Source of the DNA: Bacillota bacterium
Lineage (GTDB): Bacteria > Bacillota > Clostridia > Christensenellales > SZUA-584
Length of the DNA stretch: 38,475 bases
Assembly: GCA_023416745.1 (NCBI GenBank)
Contig: JAEZHF010000018.1
Span: forward strand, 1 to 38,475
Direction: 5' to 3'
Under the pieces are notes generated by a model. That model worked only from the letters and a program-made list of their open reading frames with translations, was not told the origin of the DNA and did not search any database. Made by a program: the position numbers and the translations under genes. Positions 15,039 to 22,479 of this stretch are shown here, piece after piece (the stretch's first letter is position 1; each line of letters starts with the position of its first letter).

Positions 15039-15425
15039 TCAGCTTACGGTCACGCTGAATTGCACCTTTGCATCATCCGGATTCGGCTCCCAACTGCGTT
15101 CATAAACCATGCCGATGGTGGCAGTACCGGCTTTAAGCGCTTTAAATGTCAGCACACGCGTGCCACCGGAGCCCACAAGCTCACCGCTCTGGTCGTCCGG
15201 CTCATAGTCGTCCTTATCCAGCATTACCACGCTCTCGTCACTGACAGCAATGCTCCACTGGTAACCCGTTGTCGGGTTTTCCTCCAGTTTGATCGTGAAC
15301 GTTTCGCCCGTTTTTGCTTCGATGTCAGTATGTTCCTTGCCATATACCGCCTGTGCGTCTTCGCATGCGGTCAGTGCCAACGCTATTATGAGCATCATCG
15401 CCATTATAAATGCCATTCTTTTCAT
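15039..15425 (-). CDS. Chagasin-like protease inhibitor (I42 family) lipoprotein
   Basis: From the ATG at 15425 (ribosome site ACGGAGG, eight bases upstream) the protein has 128 residues. A lipoprotein signal ends in the lipobox LTAC (Cys21). The mature part carries the three inhibitor loops of the chagasin/I42 fold: NPTTGYQW, the glycine-rich loop GSGGTRVLTF and YERSWEP (family RPWE). In known members these loops block papain-like cysteine proteases; here the protein should sit on the outer face of the membrane. It starts 68 bases after the znuB stop on the same strand, so it may be the last gene of the zinc operon. Its target protease is unknown. Confidence 0.85.
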   Translation of the reverse strand: MKRMAFIMAMMLIIALALTACEDAQAVYGKEHTDIEAKTGETFTIKLEENPTTGYQWSIAVSDESVVMLDKDDYEPDDQSGELVGSGGTRVLTFKALKAGTATIGMVYERSWEPNPDDAKVQFSVTVS

Positions 15426-15493
15426 GTTTTCAACCTCCGTTCTGTGCATATGACGGCAGCGAATATCGGATTGTTCCGTATCCCGTTATTATT

Positions 15494-16306
15494 TTACACC
15501 CGTCTGATTGCTGCTTTCAAGGAGGAAAATATCAGGAAGGCTGCGAGGTTGACCACCACGATGCTCGCCCCTACCGGCACCGACCATACAAACGATATGG
15601 CGATGCCCACCACAAAACACACGACGGAAAGTATCGCCGCGCAGATAACCACGCTCTTGAAGCTGTGCAGCAGGCGCATAGCGGTAAGCGCCGGAAAAAT
15701 GATGAGGCTGGATATCAGCATCGCCCCCATCATACGCATGCCTACCACGATCACCAGCGCTGTGAGAAGCGCGATCAGCATGTTGTAACGCCCTGATTTG
15801 ATACCGGTCGCTTTGGCAAAGCTCTCATCAAAGGTCACAGCAAATATTTTATTATAAAACAGAAGGTAAAGCGTCAGCACCACGACAGATACCCCGATGC
15901 TTAAGATCACATCGCTCCCGCTCATCGCGAGTATACTGCCGAACATGTAGTTGTATACATCGATATTCATGCCCGTCGTCATCGACACCACGATCACCCC
16001 GATGGCGATGGCACTGGAAGAAACCAGCGCAATGGCTGCGTCGCCTTTGATGACGCTGCGTTCGCTGAGCCGGAGCAGCAAAAATGCCGCGAACGCTACT
16101 ACAGGCAGCGACACCTCCAGCGGCGCAACGTTCAGCGCCAGGGCCACCGACAGCGCTCCGAACCCCACGTGCGACAGGCCGTCGCCGATCATTGAATACC
16201 GCTTTAGCACCAGGCTGACGCCCAGCAGAGCTGCGCACAGCGCCACCAGCGTGCCCACGATGAGCGCGCGAACAATAAATGCATAGGAAAACAGCTCACT
16301 CAGCAT
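15494..16306 (-). CDS. znuB: Zinc ABC transporter permease ZnuB
   Basis: A 270-residue polytopic protein of the ABC-3 permease family with about eight transmembrane helices. The opening (LFSYAFIVRALIVGTLVALCAALLGV), the GDGLSHVGFGALSVAL segment and MMGAMLISSLIIFPALTAMRL are typical of zinc/manganese permeases. It forms the membrane channel of the high-affinity zinc importer with ZnuA and ZnuC. Its start overlaps the end of znuC by 11 bases, indicating translational coupling. Manganese specificity cannot be excluded from the permease alone, but the neighbouring Fur-family gene and the His-rich ZnuA favour zinc. Confidence 0.92.
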   Translation of the reverse strand: MLSELFSYAFIVRALIVGTLVALCAALLGVSLVLKRYSMIGDGLSHVGFGALSVALALNVAPLEVSLPVVAFAAFLLLRLSERSVIKGDAAIALVSSSAIAIGVIVVSMTTGMNIDVYNYMFGSILAMSGSDVILSIGVSVVVLTLYLLFYNKIFAVTFDESFAKATGIKSGRYNMLIALLTALVIVVGMRMMGAMLISSLIIFPALTAMRLLHSFKSVVICAAILSVVCFVVGIAISFVWSVPVGASIVVVNLAAFLIFSSLKAAIRRV

Positions 16307-17006
16307 GCGCGTGCACCCCCATCATCCGGCGGCAGATATCCGTCTTCAAGTATTCTTCCCGTGTACCGAAAAACGCAGCGTTGGTATCCATGTGCAGTAT
16401 CTTGTTGCCGCATTGCACGGCGCTGCGCACATCGTGCGACACCATGATTACGGTGAGTCCCTGCTCGTGATTCAGGCTGTCGATCAGGCTATACAGCTCT
16501 GCCGTGATCACCGGATCCAGCCCGGCCACGGGCTCGTCCAGCAGCAGCAGCCTTTCAGTGGCGCACAGCGCGCGCGCCAGCAGCACCCTTTGCTGCTGCC
16601 CGCCGGACAATTCCCGATAACATTTCTTCATCAGTCCGCCGATCTCCAGCCTCTCCATGTTCTCCCGTACGCGGCACTTGTCCGAAGCCGAGTAAAACGG
16701 GGCCACACCACGGCGGTTCAGGCAGCCGGACAGCACCACCTCGCTCACACTGGCAGGGAAGTCCTTCTGCACTGCGGTTTGCTGCGGCATGTAACCGATC
16801 TCGGTCTGCTTCAGGCCATCAAAGCGCACCGTGCCCGATGACGGCCTCAGCAGCCCCAGCAGCGCCTTGATGAGCGTGCTCTTGCCGCTGCCGTTCTCAC
16901 CCACAATGCTGAGGTAGTCTCCCCGCTCCAGAGCAAAGCTTACATTATCCACCGCCGTATGCCCGTCATATTTGACGATAATGTTTTGACAGGAAATCAG
17001 CGCCAT
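16296..17006 (-). CDS. znuC: Zinc ABC transporter ATPase ZnuC
   Basis: A 236-residue ABC ATPase. Walker A is GENGSGKST, the Q-loop is in GYMPQQ, the signature is LSGGQQQR, Walker B is LLLLDEP and the switch histidine is in MVSHDV. It powers zinc import through ZnuB on the cytoplasmic face. It begins three bases after the znuA stop and overlaps znuB, so the three genes form a tight operon. Confidence 0.93.
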   Translation of the reverse strand: MALISCQNIIVKYDGHTAVDNVSFALERGDYLSIVGENGSGKSTLIKALLGLLRPSSGTVRFDGLKQTEIGYMPQQTAVQKDFPASVSEVVLSGCLNRRGVAPFYSASDKCRVRENMERLEIGGLMKKCYRELSGGQQQRVLLARALCATERLLLLDEPVAGLDPVITAELYSLIDSLNHEQGLTVIMVSHDVRSAVQCGNKILHMDTNAAFFGTREEYLKTDICRRMMGVHAHAE

Positions 17007-17009
17007 GCT

Positions 17010-18068
17010 TTAATTGAGTCCCTTCTCTAAAGTGTCCGCGTTCTGCTTCATCAGCGACAAATATGTAACGCCTGCGTCAAAGTCGTCCTTCGTCACGTTG
17101 TGGCAGGAATGCAGCAGCAGCATCTCAGCGCCCGTCTGCTCAGCCACCGCTTCAGCCACTTTCTTATTACTCAGTTCAATATAATAGATATAAGGGATGT
17201 TCTCTGCCTTCACTTTGTCGATCAGATAAGTCAGCGTGCCGACCGATACGTCGCTCTCCGCGCTGCACCCGCTGAACGCCGCGCTGTAATCCAGTCCGAA
17301 CTCGTCCGTCAGATAGCGGAACGGGAAGCGGTCTGCCACCACGATCAACTTGCGCGCCGCATTGTTGACAATGCCCTGAATGCTCTCACCCACTCCGCTG
17401 ATCTGCACGGTGTAGTCCGCCGCGTTTTGCTTATAAGCCTCCGCGTTGGCGGCGTCGGCCTTACTCAGTGCGTCCATTATGGCGTTCACCATCTGTATGG
17501 CGTTTTTAGGCGACGTCCAGATGTGCTCGTCAAACTCGCCCTCATGACTATGTTCCTCGCCCTCTTCATTTACATGCTCCTCATCGGCGTGCTCTTCGCC
17601 TTCCTCGTGGGCGTGTTCTTCGTCGGCATGCTCTTGGCCGGCATGTTCTTCGCCTTCCTCATACGCGTGCTGCATGCCTTCCACGATCTCCTCCTCCACC
17701 GGTGTCACAACGTCCATCAGCCGTACGATTTGTTTGCCGCTGGTGTCCATCGACTCCAGCACGGTGTCCACCCATGCCTCGTTCTCGCCGCCGATATAGA
17801 TAAACACATCACATTCCTGTACCTTGATTATGTCCTCGGTGGTAGGGTCAAACGTATGCACCTCCGCACCCGGATCTATCAGCATCGAAATATCCGCCTT
17901 GCCGCCCGACACGGTGCGGGCAAAGTCATACGGCGGAAATATCGTTGTGACCACGCTTATACTTCCATCGTCACTGCCCATCTGCGGTGCCCCCGTTTTT
18001 TGCGCACAGCCCGAAAAGACCGCTGCAATCAGCAGTACCGCCAGCATATATGTCAATATCTTTTTCAA
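17010..18068 (-). CDS. znuA: Zinc-binding lipoprotein ZnuA with His/Glu-rich loop
   Basis: The 352-residue protein begins with a lipoprotein signal (lipobox FSGC, Cys20) and is a cluster A-I metal-binding protein. A long acidic, His-rich insertion (about residues 137-183) carries repeats of the type EEGEEHADEEHA and contains about a dozen histidines. Such loops are characteristic of zinc rather than manganese receptors and may hold or sense zinc. Metal-site histidines are expected in EVHTFDP and in FDEHIWTSP. It delivers zinc to ZnuBC. The start follows TAGGAGGAAAAATTG with the ATG at 18068. The gene lies 52 bases after a small membrane protein gene of the same operon. Confidence 0.93.
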   Translation of the reverse strand: MKKILTYMLAVLLIAAVFSGCAQKTGAPQMGSDDGSISVVTTIFPPYDFARTVSGGKADISMLIDPGAEVHTFDPTTEDIIKVQECDVFIYIGGENEAWVDTVLESMDTSGKQIVRLMDVVTPVEEEIVEGMQHAYEEGEEHAGQEHADEEHAHEEGEEHADEEHVNEEGEEHSHEGEFDEHIWTSPKNAIQMVNAIMDALSKADAANAEAYKQNAADYTVQISGVGESIQGIVNNAARKLIVVADRFPFRYLTDEFGLDYSAAFSGCSAESDVSVGTLTYLIDKVKAENIPYIYYIELSNKKVAEAVAEQTGAEMLLLHSCHNVTKDDFDAGVTYLSLMKQNADTLEKGLN

Positions 18069-18120
18069 TTTTTCCTCCTAAAAAAACGCTTTCTTTGAAT
18101 TGGTCCGCCAATGATACGGC

Positions 18121-18417
18121 TCAGCCGTCCATCCGCACCTTCAGGGTAATAAGCGTAAGTGCTGGCAAGCGGATATACGCCGGTCTTTTTGTTATCCGGA
18201 CCGGCTTCAGCAATGCTGATACTGTAACTCCGCCCACAATAACCGCAAACAGCAAGCTTTGCAGCATGTCCAGGCAAAGCCGTATGTGCACGCACACATG
18301 ACAGCCGTCACCAGAGCAGTCGTGCCCCGCCTCAGCAGCGATAAAAACAGCACAAAGCAGCATCAGACATACCGCCGCACAGACCAATACGCGCCCGGCT
18401 AACCGGCTCAGCCTCAT
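18121..18417 (-). CDS. Small membrane protein of the zinc operon
   Basis: Its ATG overlaps the stop of the upstream Fur-family gene (ATGA), so it is translationally coupled. The 98-residue product has two hydrophobic segments (about 9-30 and 49-68). Between them lies a polar loop with His and Cys: AGHDCSGDGCHVCVHIRLC, four cysteines and two histidines in under 20 residues. Similar small proteins with a GHDCxGxxCxxC loop occur beside zur/znu genes in Firmicutes, to my knowledge without an assigned function. The loop is a plausible zinc ligand set, so a role in zinc sensing or import is inferred from sequence and context. A longer frame to 18564 exists but runs into the regulator gene. Confidence 0.78.
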   Translation of the reverse strand: MRLSRLAGRVLVCAAVCLMLLCAVFIAAEAGHDCSGDGCHVCVHIRLCLDMLQSLLFAVIVGGVTVSALLKPVRITKRPAYIRLPALTLITLKVRMDG

Positions 18418-18821
18418 CGCCTCACACCGGCGCAGGCGTTGCACAGACCGTATATAACCGTGCGAAACCTGTCCACGCTGAACTGGTGATGCTCCAGCAT
18501 GTGCGCCGTCAGTTCGTCCATATGTTCGCATTCCAGATGCGTCATAATTCCACAGTCCGTACATACCAAATGGTAATGCGAATGGCCGTCATCCTGACAG
18601 TCCATGTATTGATAGCACGCGCTCTGTCCGTCTGCGCCCGCATATCGTACCACCGCGCCCTGCCGCATCAGCTTGTCAAGGTGCCGGTATATTGTGGTCT
18701 GCCCCACGGACGCACCCTGCACTCTTAGGTGTTCCAGTATGTCATCCGCCGTCACATGCTTGGACTTATGCTGTTTTAAGCAATCCAGTATCAGACTGCC
18801 CTGTTTCGTCGAATATCCCAT
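18414..18821 (-). CDS. zur: Fur-family regulator, probably Zur
   Basis: A 135-residue Fur-family protein. The N-terminal winged helix (about 1-75) includes TADDILEHLRVQGASVGQTTIYRHLDKL. The C-terminal half has the metal-binding motif HSHYHLVCTDCG and a second pair LCNAC, which form the structural zinc site. It is the first gene of an operon with a small membrane protein and znuACB, and a Fur-like box lies 20-38 bases before its start codon. This strongly suggests it is the zinc uptake repressor Zur, controlling its own operon. The Fur subfamily cannot be proven from sequence alone; PerR is less likely given the context. Confidence 0.9.
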   Translation of the reverse strand: MGYSTKQGSLILDCLKQHKSKHVTADDILEHLRVQGASVGQTTIYRHLDKLMRQGAVVRYAGADGQSACYQYMDCQDDGHSHYHLVCTDCGIMTHLECEHMDELTAHMLEHHQFSVDRFRTVIYGLCNACAGVRR

Positions 18822-18840
18822 ATTCTCTTAGCCTCAAACA

Positions 18841-18859
18841 GAAAATGAATTTCGTTTTC
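18841..18859 (-). promoter_or_regulatory. Fur/Zur-like operator
   Basis: GAAAATGAATTTCGTTTTC is a 19-base near-palindrome with eight of nine symmetric positions paired. Its length and arm structure match Fur-family boxes. It lies between the presumed promoter and the regulator start codon at 18821, as expected for zinc-dependent repression of the zur-znu operon. Confidence 0.65.
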
Positions 18860-18965
18860 AATTTACACTATCATATTCGTCCTTTTCATACAATACCCTG
18901 TAATAATACATTTCCAGTTTTCACCGTATTGTAAATAAAATAAACAGCCCTTAACGCTAGCCAAT

Positions 18966-18995
18966 AAAAAAACGCACCACCATTTCAGTGATGCG
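18966..18995 (-). terminator. Intrinsic terminator of cheW
   Basis: CGCACCAC (18973-18980) pairs with GTGATGCG (18988-18995), one mismatch, and on the minus strand is followed by seven T. It lies 15 bases past the cheW stop. Confidence 0.85.
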
Positions 18996-19010
18996 CTGTA
19001 TTAACGTTAC

Positions 19011-19508
19011 TCAGCCCTCCAGCTCTGCAATCAACTGCTGTTCCTCTTCCATGAACAGCTTTTCGCAGTCCAGCAGCAGTTTCACATGCCCGTCCACATT
19101 GGCGATACCCTTTATATATAGGTTGTGGATGCCGGTGCGGTAGTTGGGCGGCGGCACAATCTGTTCATCTGAGATAGACATCACTTCGGCGACGCTGTCC
19201 ACGATCAGACCGGCGGAGAAAACCTCCGTATCGATAATGACGATGCATGTGCGATCGGTGTAATCGATTTCAGGCTTTTTGAACCGAAGCCGCATGTCAA
19301 TCACCGGTATGATCTTGCCGCGCAAGTTCACGATACCCTTCACGTGCTCGGGTATCTCGGGCAGAGTGGATATCGGCTGCATGCCAATGATCTCGGTCAC
19401 ATAGCTGATTTCAATACCGAACTCCTCTTCCCCCAGTGCAAACGTCAGAAAGCGCCCATGCTGAGTGTCTTCCGCCTCATCCAGATATAAATCCGCTTCA
19501 TATGCCAT
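19011..19508 (-). CDS. cheW: Chemotaxis coupling protein CheW
   Basis: A 165-residue CheW. The core shows RFLTFALGEEEFGIEISYVTEI, the conserved LPEIPEHVKGIVNLRGKIIPVIDMR and IVDSVAEVMSI segments, giving the two five-stranded barrels. CheW links chemoreceptors to the kinase CheA at the membrane array. An acidic N-terminal extension and C-terminal tail (MEEEQQLIAELEG) are slightly longer than in enteric CheW. The start follows GAGGAGGTAGCAATAAGTCA. The gene is separated from the downstream-located receptor genes by its own promoter and terminator; CheA and the other Che proteins are not in the window. Confidence 0.93.
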   Translation of the reverse strand: MAYEADLYLDEAEDTQHGRFLTFALGEEEFGIEISYVTEIIGMQPISTLPEIPEHVKGIVNLRGKIIPVIDMRLRFKKPEIDYTDRTCIVIIDTEVFSAGLIVDSVAEVMSISDEQIVPPPNYRTGIHNLYIKGIANVDGHVKLLLDCEKLFMEEEQQLIAELEG

Positions 19509-19607
19509 TGACTTATTGCTACCTCCTCGCTATGATAAAAAATACTTTACTGTAGAATCTAAGAGCCGGTTAACCCGACACCTGTCTTATTTAGCCGTCC
19601 GTTATTT

Positions 19608-19635
19608 ATATCGTATAATAAACAGGGCAGGTTAA
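19608..19635 (-). promoter_or_regulatory. Sigma-D-like promoter before cheW
   Basis: On the minus strand TTAA (19632-19635), 16 bases, then TACGATAT (19608-19615), close to the motility consensus TAAA-N15-GCCGATAT. It lies about 100 bases before the cheW start. Confidence 0.5.
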
Positions 19636-19710
19636 TATCTTCATGCTTATTTTTCGTGACCATTTTTTACAAGCCCACTGTCATCGTCATGCGCAAAATC
19701 TAGACTGTGC

Positions 19711-22038
19711 TCAGTATTTGCCGAAGTCATTGTCATCCATGGGGCTTGTGGTCGGTGCTCCAGGCAGCTGAAGCGCTTGGGGTATCTCTTTCAGCACGGG
19801 CTGTGTGCCGCCCATCAGGATGAACTGCCCAACAAGGCTTTTTAGCATCTCAGCCTGACCGGACAGCTCTTCCGCTGCCGCGGCTGCTTCCTCCGCCGTG
19901 GCCGAGTTGTTCTGCACAACCGCCGATAACTGCTCGATTCCGCGATTCACCTGGGCGATGGCATTGGCCTGTTCGCCCGACGCCTGTGCAATCTCGCTCA
20001 CCAGCTGTCCCGCTCTGCGGATGCCCGCCACGATTTCAGCAAGCGCCGAAGCTGTCTCGTCGGCTATCTTCGTGCCCGCCGCCGTCTTTTTAATGGAGCC
20101 TTCGATCAGTTCCGTGGTCTCCTTCGCCGCGCCAGCGCTCCGTGCCGCGAGGTTCCTGACTTCTTCCGCTACCACCGCAAAACCCTTGCCATGCACGCCC
20201 GCCCTTGCGGCTTCCACTGCTGCATTCAACGCGAGTATGTTGGTCTGGAACGCGATGTCATCAATCACTTTGATAATCTTCGAGATGCTGTGCGATGATT
20301 CGTTAATTTCCGCCATCGCCTGCTGCATCGCCTTCATCTGCTCGTTGCCCTGCACCGCACCGGACTGCGCCGATTCTGTCAGCTCATTTGCAGTGTTTGC
20401 ACTTTTTGCATTCTGCTGCGTCTGCGCGGCAATCTGACTGATGGATGCCGTCAGCTCCTCAATAGCACCAGCCTGTTCCGTGGCGCCTTGGGATATCTGC
20501 TGGCTGCCGTCCGAAACCTGCCGCGTACCGGAAGCCACCTGATCCGCCGATACGCTGATATCACCCAGTACCCCGTTCAGCGATGCTGCGATAGCATTAA
20601 TGGATTCCTTCAACGCCGCGAAGTCGCCCCGGTATTCTGACTCTATGCCGACCACGAGGTTGCCCTGCGACATCTCGTCCAGCACCGAGGATATCTCACC
20701 GATGTAGCCCTTAAGCGTATTAATTGTGCTGTTGAGCGCTTCCTTGATCGTAGCGTGGTCGCCGCGGTAGTCGCCCGTTACACTCACATTCAGGTTGCCT
20801 TTTGCCATCTCTGCCAGTACCATGGCGGCTTCGTCCACCGGTTGTATAACCGCGTCCAGCGTGGCGTTCACGCCCTCTACGATCTTTCTAAAATCGCCCT
20901 GATGCTTCTCTGCGTCGGCGCGGGTGGACAATCTGCCCTCTACCGCCGCCAACGCCAGCATGTTCGCATCTGCCAGCATGGCCTTTAAAGCATCTGCTGC
21001 GTTGGAAAATGCACCGGCCAGCATGCCGATCTCATCCTGCCGCTGCACATCAAGCTTTAGATCCGTTTCGCCGCAGGCCAGCTGCTGCGCTCCTGTGGTG
21101 ATGAGCCCCAACGGCTTGCGTATGCTCACTCTCACAAATATGAGCACTGCGATTATGGCGATGACAGCGAGTGCAGCAGCGGCACCTACCGATATCATCA
21201 TTGTGGAGATACGACTCTTCTCGATCTCAGCAGTCTGGAGCCCTGCGAACAACACGCCCACAGCACTGCCGGATTTATCGAGCACAGGCGAATAGAACGC
21301 CATAAACGGCAGGCCGGACAGCACCATTCGGCCTGCATATTCTTTCTTTCCTGTCAGCACATCCTGGGTAAGCCCCGCATCCAGCTTGGTGCCCAGTACG
21401 CGCTGGCCATCCGCCATCATGGTGGTCGCCACTTTCACATCGCCAAAGAATATTGAATACTCAACACCCTGAATCTCTTTTAATTCATCCAGCATGCCTT
21501 GTTTGTCATAATAGACACCGCCGACCACGTTGCCAACCTGCTTGCCTTCATGCGACAGCGAGCTTGCTGACAGGAAGTATACATTTTTCTGATCGTCTGC
21601 GTAAATACCGGTATCGCTTTCAATGGCTTTAGCCACATAAGCCGTACCCGCATTTTCGTTCCTGTTGGACGTGTAGAGCACCTGCCCGTTCATATCGGTG
21701 ATCACCACAAAATCAAGACCCGTGCCGGCCACGCCGGTCAGCGCATTCGCCACCCGTTCCGCATCGTTCATGCTGACACTCGCCTTCAGAAAGCCGTTGT
21801 TGGCTACGCTCATTGTGCCGGTGTCGCACTGCAGCTGCAGAGTGTCCATCCGTTTTTCCAAGTAGTCATAAGCCCGCTTTACCTGCGACTGCAATATCTG
21901 GTCGGAGTAATTGTTGTTCATTTCCGTCAGCACTGCCACACACGATGCCGCAACCAACACAATAGCCGTCAGTACCACACCCAGTATTTTGACGGATATG
22001 CTTTTCAGTGCGAATTTCTTTCCAATCCTGTTCTTCAA
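19711..22038 (-). CDS. Methyl-accepting chemotaxis protein with single Cache domain
   Basis: A chemoreceptor of about 775 residues. TM1 (about 12-32) is followed by an extracytoplasmic sCache-type domain (about 40-275) that includes LDFVVITDMNGQVLYTSN, TM2 (about 285-308), and two or three HAMP-like units. The methylation and signalling domain (about 520-735) has the hairpin tip DIAFQTNILALNAAVEAARAG. The C-terminus ends DNDFGKY. The TTG at 22038 is preferred because AAAGGAG precedes it and the N-terminus (KNRIGKKFALKSIS) resembles other receptors; an ATG at 22116 would add 26 atypical residues. A sigma-D-like promoter lies upstream. The ligand is unknown; Cache domains usually bind small organic acids, amino acids or amines. 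Confidence 0.9.
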   Translation of the reverse strand: MKNRIGKKFALKSISVKILGVVLTAIVLVAASCVAVLTEMNNNYSDQILQSQVKRAYDYLEKRMDTLQLQCDTGTMSVANNGFLKASVSMNDAERVANALTGVAGTGLDFVVITDMNGQVLYTSNRNENAGTAYVAKAIESDTGIYADDQKNVYFLSASSLSHEGKQVGNVVGGVYYDKQGMLDELKEIQGVEYSIFFGDVKVATTMMADGQRVLGTKLDAGLTQDVLTGKKEYAGRMVLSGLPFMAFYSPVLDKSGSAVGVLFAGLQTAEIEKSRISTMMISVGAAAALAVIAIIAVLIFVRVSIRKPLGLITTGAQQLACGETDLKLDVQRQDEIGMLAGAFSNAADALKAMLADANMLALAAVEGRLSTRADAEKHQGDFRKIVEGVNATLDAVIQPVDEAAMVLAEMAKGNLNVSVTGDYRGDHATIKEALNSTINTLKGYIGEISSVLDEMSQGNLVVGIESEYRGDFAALKESINAIAASLNGVLGDISVSADQVASGTRQVSDGSQQISQGATEQAGAIEELTASISQIAAQTQQNAKSANTANELTESAQSGAVQGNEQMKAMQQAMAEINESSHSISKIIKVIDDIAFQTNILALNAAVEAARAGVHGKGFAVVAEEVRNLAARSAGAAKETTELIEGSIKKTAAGTKIADETASALAEIVAGIRRAGQLVSEIAQASGEQANAIAQVNRGIEQLSAVVQNNSATAEEAAAAAEELSGQAEMLKSLVGQFILMGGTQPVLKEIPQALQLPGAPTTSPMDDNDFGKY

Positions 22039-22218
22039 ATCGCACACACTCCTTTGTTTTTGCTGTCTGCGCAAAACATCGCGCACTTTGATTTGCCTGA
22101 AGCACTCTTGCTTCATCCGTTTTTGTTTTCTATTGATTCATCAGCCGATATGCATTTATTCACTTCAGATTTGTATAGAAGTCCTGCAAAGCAGCAATAG
22201 GCAATAGGTTCATTTTTT

Positions 22219-22246
22219 TTATCGGAGAAAAACAATTAAGACTTTA
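22219..22246 (-). promoter_or_regulatory. Sigma-D-like promoter of the Cache chemoreceptor gene
   Basis: On the minus strand TAAA (22243-22246), 16 bases, TCCGATAA (22219-22226). This is close to the sigma-D consensus and about 180 bases before the chosen start codon. Confidence 0.6.
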
Positions 22247-22374
22247 GAGCAAAATACAACCCGGCAGTACACAAGCAACAGGATTTCGATATATTTATTA
22301 CTTATTTGGTAAAGTGACTGCTGCCGATTAATAATTATTTCCATTTCATTTAAGGCTGCTAGCCTTCTTGAGTT

Positions 22375-22401
22375 TTGATTCAATGAAAATTATGTTATAA
22401 T
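22375..22401 (+). promoter_or_regulatory. Promoter of the UbiB-like kinase gene
   Basis: A perfect TATAAT (22396-22401) with TTGATT (22375-22380) 15 bases upstream, a short spacer. It lies about 80 bases before the chosen ATG at 22480. Confidence 0.5.
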
Positions 22402-22479
22402 ATACCTGACCGCAGCTCAGACAGAGTATTGCCCTCTGCGGATTATGCCGCCCGCCCCGCGGGACACTGGAAGGCTAAT

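Noticed and set aside
22146..22153. GCCGATAT on the plus strand as a sigma-D -10
   Set aside because: There is no TAAA at the right distance and no motility gene downstream in that direction.
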